Assembly (NCBI GenBank): GCA_016350165.1
Contig: CP066225.1
Coordinates: 3,100,001 to 3,164,000 of the forward strand
Direction: 5' to 3'
DNA length: 64,000 bases
Source: Planctomycetota bacterium
GTDB taxonomy: Bacteria; Planctomycetota; Phycisphaerae; Phycisphaerales; Phycisphaeraceae
A program made the position numbers and the translations under genes. Of the stretch, positions 60,173-64,000 are shown in pieces (position 1 is the first letter of the stretch; every line of letters starts with the position of its first letter). The notes under the pieces were generated by a model. It had not been told where the DNA came from. It worked only from the letters and a program-made list of their open reading frames with translations, and searched no databases.

Positions 60173-63007
60173 TTAGACACCCACAGCCTGTGCGTCGCGG
60201 TCGCTGAGTAAACCGCCATCAGTTCGTTCAGTAACAGTACCGTCACGCTTCCAGCTACGCTCGCAACGTGGTTCTTCACGAAGATCATTGATTGAGACTG
60301 CTTCGCCGACTTCAAAGCGGCTTACGCCAATAAGATCAGCAATATCTGCAGCATCAAAAGCGTTTAGTGTGACACCTTCGATCGTGTTCCATGTGAGTCC
60401 AAGATCAAGTGGATTATCGATACCGACTTCTTGGCGGTAATCTTCAATTTTCTTCATGATCTCATCACGTACATTCATGATGTTAACCCAATCTTCGCTC
60501 GTTTGATTAGCGATGACACTGCAGCCCTTCATGGTTGGGAATTCTTTCACGTGAACGCATGTGTCACTCTTCTGGTCAACCTTGAGTAATGCACGCCAAG
60601 CTTCATCAGCAGTATGAGGCATGATTGGTGCAAGCAATCGGATCAGACCACTAACAATGCGATAGATTGCTGATTGACTACGACGACGTCTCACACTATC
60701 TGTTTTGTCACAATACAGACGGTCTTTAACTGCGAACAGATAGACACTGGACATCGTATCGTTGCAGAAGTTAAACAGATCGCGGCTTAGTGAGCGGTAT
60801 TGATAATTCTCATACTTCGATACAACACCCTTCGCCATATCAACATAGGCTTTCATCGCCCAAGCATCAATGCTGCGAGCATCAGCTTCAGTAAAATCGT
60901 AGTTGTCTGTCTTTGGATCAAAATCGCTCAGGTTAGAAAGTAGGAAGCGGATCGTATTGCGAACCTTACGATACTCTTCACCTGCCACTTTAAAGAATGA
61001 CTGATCAACTTTGATGTCATTGTCAGTATTCAGTGAGCAGATCCACCAGCGACATACATCCGCACCGAATTCTTTCATGAGATCTTGTACGTCAAGTGTG
61101 TTGCCTAGTGATTTACTCATCTTGTGGCCGTTTTTATCGACCATGAAGCCATGAGTGAGAACCGTTTTGAATGGGCTTGAGCCATGAATTGCAACGGATG
61201 GCAAGAGTGAGTGCTGGAACCAGCCGCGGTGCTGGTCTGAACCTTCTAGATACAAATCAGTGGTTTCTTTCAGATTATCATCCTTACGTGTTGACTGTTT
61301 CGTTTTCCAGCCTTCACGAATAACCGCATTCCAACTTGAGCCTGATTCGAACCAAACGTCAAAGGTGTCTTTACCTTTCTTGAGGCCATCGAGAGCGCCT
61401 TCAGCCTTTGCCCACTCTGGAGCTTCAGCATCAGCAGCAGGATCGTAGCTCTCTAATATTTGATTAGAATCCGCCACGAACCATGAATCGGAACCATGTT
61501 TTCCAAAGCATTCAGCAACAGCTTTAACGCTTGCCGTTGTCAGCAAAGGTTCGCCTGCTTCGTTATAAAACGCTGGAATTGGTAAACCCCATGAACGTTG
61601 ACGACTGATACACCAGTCCGGGCGTGACTCAAGCATGCCACGCATGCGGTTGCGACCCCATTCAGGGAGAAAATTGACATCGCCACCTTCACCAGTCACG
61701 ACTTCAGCGGCATGACGCAAACCTTTACTGTCGTTGTCGTAAGCTTTATCTACGCCAACAAACCACTGTTCAGTTGCACGGAAGATAACTGGTGACTTGC
61801 CACGCCAGTCGTGTGGGTAGCTGTGCTCGAATTTATGATCGTGGAACAAGCTGCCTTCGTTACGTAGGAATTCGACGACTTTGTCATTTGCATCCCAGAT
61901 GCTCATGCCAACAAGCCAATCAGGTGCAGTGTCATTATAAGTTCCATCAGGTTTAACAGGGCAGTAGATTTCAATGCCTTCACGCAAGCCAGTCTGATAG
62001 TCCTCAACGCCATGACCCGGTGCAGTGTGAACCATGCCGGTGCCGTCTTCGAGAGTAACGTACTCTGCATGAACAACAGGGCAAACTTTGTTCGTAAGTG
62101 GCTGCTTGTATTTTAGGCCGAGCAGCTCAGTGCCTTTGAATGTTTCGATTGGCTCGGCATCTTCAACACCACCAGCTGCGAGCACTTTCTTTGCTAGTTC
62201 AAGAGCGACGATGGCTGTACCGCCGTTTGGTAGTTTGAACTTACCGTACTCATAACGTTCATGAACAGCGACAGCCATATTTGCAGGTAATGTCCAAGGC
62301 GTCGTTGTCCAGATCATTAAATATTCGTTCTCTTTGCCTTCAATCTCAAAGTTTACGAATACCGATGTGTCTTCACGGTCATAGTACTCAAGCTCAGCGT
62401 CTGCGAGGGCAGTCTGGTTCTCCACCGACCAGTGGACCGGCTTCAGTGCACGGTAAACCAAGCCTTTCTCAACCAAACCTGCAAAGACATTGATTACACC
62501 CTGCTCATACTGCGGCAGCATGGTCAGATACGGATCATCATAATCAGCCATCGTCAATAGACGCTGCATCTGACCTTTTTGTAGCTTCACAAACTTCTCA
62601 GCATACGTCTTACACTTGCGGCGGATCTGGATCGGCTCAAGCTCTTTCGCTTTCTCTCCTAAATCCTGCATCACCTTGTGCTCGATTGGTAGGCCGTGGC
62701 AGTCCCAGCCTGGGGTATAAGGTGTGTCAAAGCCCATCATCGTGCGGCTTCTGACAACCAAATCCTTCAGCACTTTGTTGAGCATGTGGCCGAGGTGAAT
62801 ATTCCCATTGGCATACGGAGGACCATCATGAAAAACGAAGCCACCATTGGCATATTCTTTTTCACGAAGTTTGCCGTAGACATCCAACTTATCCCAACGC
62901 TTTTGCGATGCTGGCTCATTCTGTACCAGATTCGCCTTCATTGAGAATGCTGTTTTAGGCAAGTTTAGTGTTTTCTTATAGTTACGTTTCTCTGCCTGCT
63001 CACTCAT
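60173..63007 (-). CDS. ileS: Isoleucyl-tRNA synthetase
   Basis: A 944-residue class I synthetase that charges tRNA-Ile and edits Val. Seen: HDGPPYANGNIHLGHMLNKV with the HIGH-type HLGH (about residue 70), the editing-domain TTPWTLPANMAVAV, GWFQHSLLP, and the KMSKS loop GHKMSKSLGNT. AGGA lies 7 nt before the ATG. The C-terminal zinc site is degenerate: the family CxRCW...CxRC becomes CERSW...SDRD, leaving one of four Cys. Upstream on the same strand are an Ile-rich leader ORF and an attenuator-like terminator, so expression probably responds to Ile-tRNA charging. Confidence 0.95.
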   Translation of the reverse strand: MSEQAEKRNYKKTLNLPKTAFSMKANLVQNEPASQKRWDKLDVYGKLREKEYANGGFVFHDGPPYANGNIHLGHMLNKVLKDLVVRSRTMMGFDTPYTPGWDCHGLPIEHKVMQDLGEKAKELEPIQIRRKCKTYAEKFVKLQKGQMQRLLTMADYDDPYLTMLPQYEQGVINVFAGLVEKGLVYRALKPVHWSVENQTALADAELEYYDREDTSVFVNFEIEGKENEYLMIWTTTPWTLPANMAVAVHERYEYGKFKLPNGGTAIVALELAKKVLAAGGVEDAEPIETFKGTELLGLKYKQPLTNKVCPVVHAEYVTLEDGTGMVHTAPGHGVEDYQTGLREGIEIYCPVKPDGTYNDTAPDWLVGMSIWDANDKVVEFLRNEGSLFHDHKFEHSYPHDWRGKSPVIFRATEQWFVGVDKAYDNDSKGLRHAAEVVTGEGGDVNFLPEWGRNRMRGMLESRPDWCISRQRSWGLPIPAFYNEAGEPLLTTASVKAVAECFGKHGSDSWFVADSNQILESYDPAADAEAPEWAKAEGALDGLKKGKDTFDVWFESGSSWNAVIREGWKTKQSTRKDDNLKETTDLYLEGSDQHRGWFQHSLLPSVAIHGSSPFKTVLTHGFMVDKNGHKMSKSLGNTLDVQDLMKEFGADVCRWWICSLNTDNDIKVDQSFFKVAGEEYRKVRNTIRFLLSNLSDFDPKTDNYDFTEADARSIDAWAMKAYVDMAKGVVSKYENYQYRSLSRDLFNFCNDTMSSVYLFAVKDRLYCDKTDSVRRRRSQSAIYRIVSGLIRLLAPIMPHTADEAWRALLKVDQKSDTCVHVKEFPTMKGCSVIANQTSEDWVNIMNVRDEIMKKIEDYRQEVGIDNPLDLGLTWNTIEGVTLNAFDAADIADLIGVSRFEVGEAVSINDLREEPRCERSWKRDGTVTERTDGGLLSDRDAQAVGV

Positions 63008-63119
63008 AACCGATTCCTAATCATTTTATCTACGGGCATGGTTAGCCTCGCATGCTCATTCAAATCATATTCCCCAGACCCTTGATAGCCTTGATCGTGT
63101 CCCACAAACCATGGCTATT

Positions 63120-63145
63120 AAAAAACCCTGCTCTTAGGCAGGGGG
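63120..63145 (-). terminator. Attenuator terminator in the ileS leader
   Basis: On the minus strand CCCTGC (63143-63138), 6-nt loop, GCAGGG (63131-63126), then TTTTTT (63125-63120). It lies 113 nt before the ileS start and after the leader-peptide stop, so it interrupts ileS transcription rather than ending an upstream gene. Confidence 0.75.
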
Positions 63146-63178
63146 TGACTGTTCGTATTAACGATCGCCGGCCCTGCC
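63137..63178 (-). promoter_or_regulatory. Antiterminator pairing in the ileS leader
   Basis: GGCAGGG (63178-63172), two nt after the leader peptide's TGA, is perfectly complementary to CCCTGCC (63143-63137). The latter contains the 5' arm of the terminator. The two pairings exclude each other. A ribosome stopped at the TGA would cover GGCAGGG and favour the terminator; one stalled a few codons earlier, in the ATT ATT ATT run (63200-63192), would leave it free and favour antitermination. Confidence 0.7.
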
Positions 63179-63179
63179 A

Positions 63180-63263
63180 TCACGCAGCGCTAATAATAAT
63201 TTCAGCGATAATCGATATTTGTGTGTTCATGATTGAGCCAATCAGTATACCGATTTGCCTCAT
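63180..63263 (-). CDS. Ile-rich leader peptide upstream of ileS
   Basis: A 27-codon ORF from ATG 63263 to TGA 63182-63180. Ten of 27 residues are Ile, encoded by ATT five times, ATC three times and ATA twice, including three consecutive ATT near the end. A shorter form from the in-frame ATG at 63230 (16 codons, six Ile) is also possible. The ribosome site is weak (GAG next to the first ATG). The stop overlaps the start of the antiterminator arm. The function would be to sense charged tRNA-Ile by ribosome stalling; this is inferred from layout. Confidence 0.65.
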   Translation of the reverse strand: MRQIGILIGSIMNTQISIIAEIIISAA

Positions 63264-64000
63264 CTCGGCAAAATCAGCAGCCTACGCTCATGTCTACTAT
63301 CTCTATCGTCGTTTCATTCCAACACAGCCCCATTGCCAGTTAATTCTGCATTGAGGCGTTTGTTAGTGCCTCAAGATGATACCCTCAATCATTAATAAAT
63401 AGCAGATCAGCATTACGCTATTTAAAGGTTATGTACTTTAGTCTATATAGTTCCAGTTTGATCATTCAGGGTAAGTTTACGTGGCGAATCAATCTGCCAT
63501 GCAACGAGGTTTTTATTTTGTTTAGAGGTTTGCTATCCGCTTGGTTTGTTTGAAATTTTGATCAAAATCAGCGTATTCAATCTCACGAGAGTCTGAATCT
63601 CAACCCATTAGTGCGTAAAACTACGGTTTAGTTGGAGCTACTCCAATAGTTTCATCATAATTTCTATTGGTTAGGTTAACATTCTGTGCTTTCATATCTT
63701 TTTTTGAATATCTCTTTGCAGGAACAATAGATACAGCATTTCATATGTCATAAATCGCAAATTTTACGTGTGTTTTTATATCACCAATGAGGAAACGCTG
63801 AGAGGAATGGCTAAAAACCTCACTTTTATTGGACGAGAGTACAAAAAAATTAAGTACAACCACTTATAAATGTCGATAAAGACACGTAATTAAGTGGACC
63901 TCTATTTTCCGGGTTGAGTGTGGACGTATTTGTTCCAGTTCATTCGCCAATCGGCGGTTCGCCAAACATGTAAATCCCTGTTCTTTCGGTACTTATTAGG

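Larger units (their letters stand above)
63008..64000. other. ileS leader and right-edge non-coding region
   Basis: Apart from the leader peptide and attenuator (63120-63263) listed separately, it holds a hairpin TTGAGGC (63351-63357)/GCCTCAA (63368-63374) without a T run, and the palindrome ATTTTGATCAAAAT (63555-63568). No protein-coding gene or tRNA was seen to the window edge. Confidence 0.5.

Noticed and set aside
63052-63354. A 100-codon plus-strand frame over the ileS leader
   Set aside because: It overlaps the leader peptide and attenuator on the opposite strand, which have better structure-based support. Its residues match no family.
1-64000. The hexamer GATTAG/CTAATC near several gene starts (31 kb, 45.3 kb, 47.3 kb, 63.0 kb)
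   Set aside because: A six-base word is expected about 30 times by chance over both strands here. Only its clear inverted-repeat forms are reported.
1-64000. tRNA or rRNA genes
   Set aside because: No GGTTCGAATCC-type T-arm with a matching acceptor stem, and no rRNA-like stretch, was found by reading. A covariance search would be decisive.

Overview
The window reads as chromosomal DNA of a Phycisphaerae-type planctomycete. The basis is family content: PEP-CTERM surface proteins, an H-X9-DG-like prepilin-type protein, a PPi-type phosphofructokinase, a GH57 branching enzyme, tandem families of small membrane paralogs, and an SPFH/ABC-2 gene block. This is inference; no rRNA or tRNA gene was found to confirm it.

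Layout. 0.4-6.4 kb (-): a likely operon of a HEAT-repeat membrane protein, murC, a kinase-fold protein and a DUF1569-like protein. 6.8-9.2 kb (+): GH57 branching enzyme and an RdgB-type nucleotide pyrophosphatase. 9.3-10.3 kb: non-coding, with two kinds of degenerate repeat. 10.3-16.5 kb (-): a DUF6268-like outer-membrane protein, then five tandem zinc-ribbon membrane paralogs (one frameshifted), a small anchored protein and a chimeric gene remnant. 16.8-18.2 kb: GNAT acetyltransferase and nitroreductase, convergent. 18.3-20.1 kb (-): two paralogous PEP-CTERM proteins. 20.4-23.3 kb (-): four tandem paralogs of an unrecognised two-segment membrane family plus a truncated fifth. 23.4-24.8 kb (-): leuC. 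25.1-30.7 kb (+): a small membrane protein, then an HTH-receiver protein, an HDOD-histidine kinase and a pseudo-receiver-GAF protein. 31.0-33.0 kb (+): aquaglyceroporin overlapping a COG0523 GTPase. 33.0-34.0 kb: non-coding repeats, including 11 copies of an 8-bp unit. 34.0-36.4 kb (+): PEP-CTERM protein, prepilin-like protein, exported CbiX-like chelatase. 36.5-38.7 kb (-): LRV-like protein, an unknown protein, an ABC-2 permease. 39.1-49.5 kb (+): six co-directional genes encoding three SPFH proteins, an ABC ATPase, an ABC-2 permease and a large helical-repeat protein. 49.7-51.7 kb (-): hexose-6-phosphate mutarotase and moaA. 52.0-59.5 kb (+): zinc-ribbon membrane protein, rhomboid protease, small winged-helix protein, PPi-PFK with a structured leader, SpoIIE-type phosphatase. 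59.5-63.0 kb (-): a small GNAT-like protein and ileS.

Most notable observation. Upstream of ileS the minus strand carries a 27-codon ORF with ten Ile codons covering all three Ile triplets. It is followed at once by a segment that can pair either with, or be displaced from, the 5' arm of a GC-rich hairpin ending in six U. This is the layout of ribosome-mediated transcription attenuation, placed in front of isoleucyl-tRNA synthetase. The two expanding paralog families, the SPFH-ABC operon, and a pair of related intergenic repeat regions at 9.3-9.8 kb and 33.05-33.4 kb also deserve attention.
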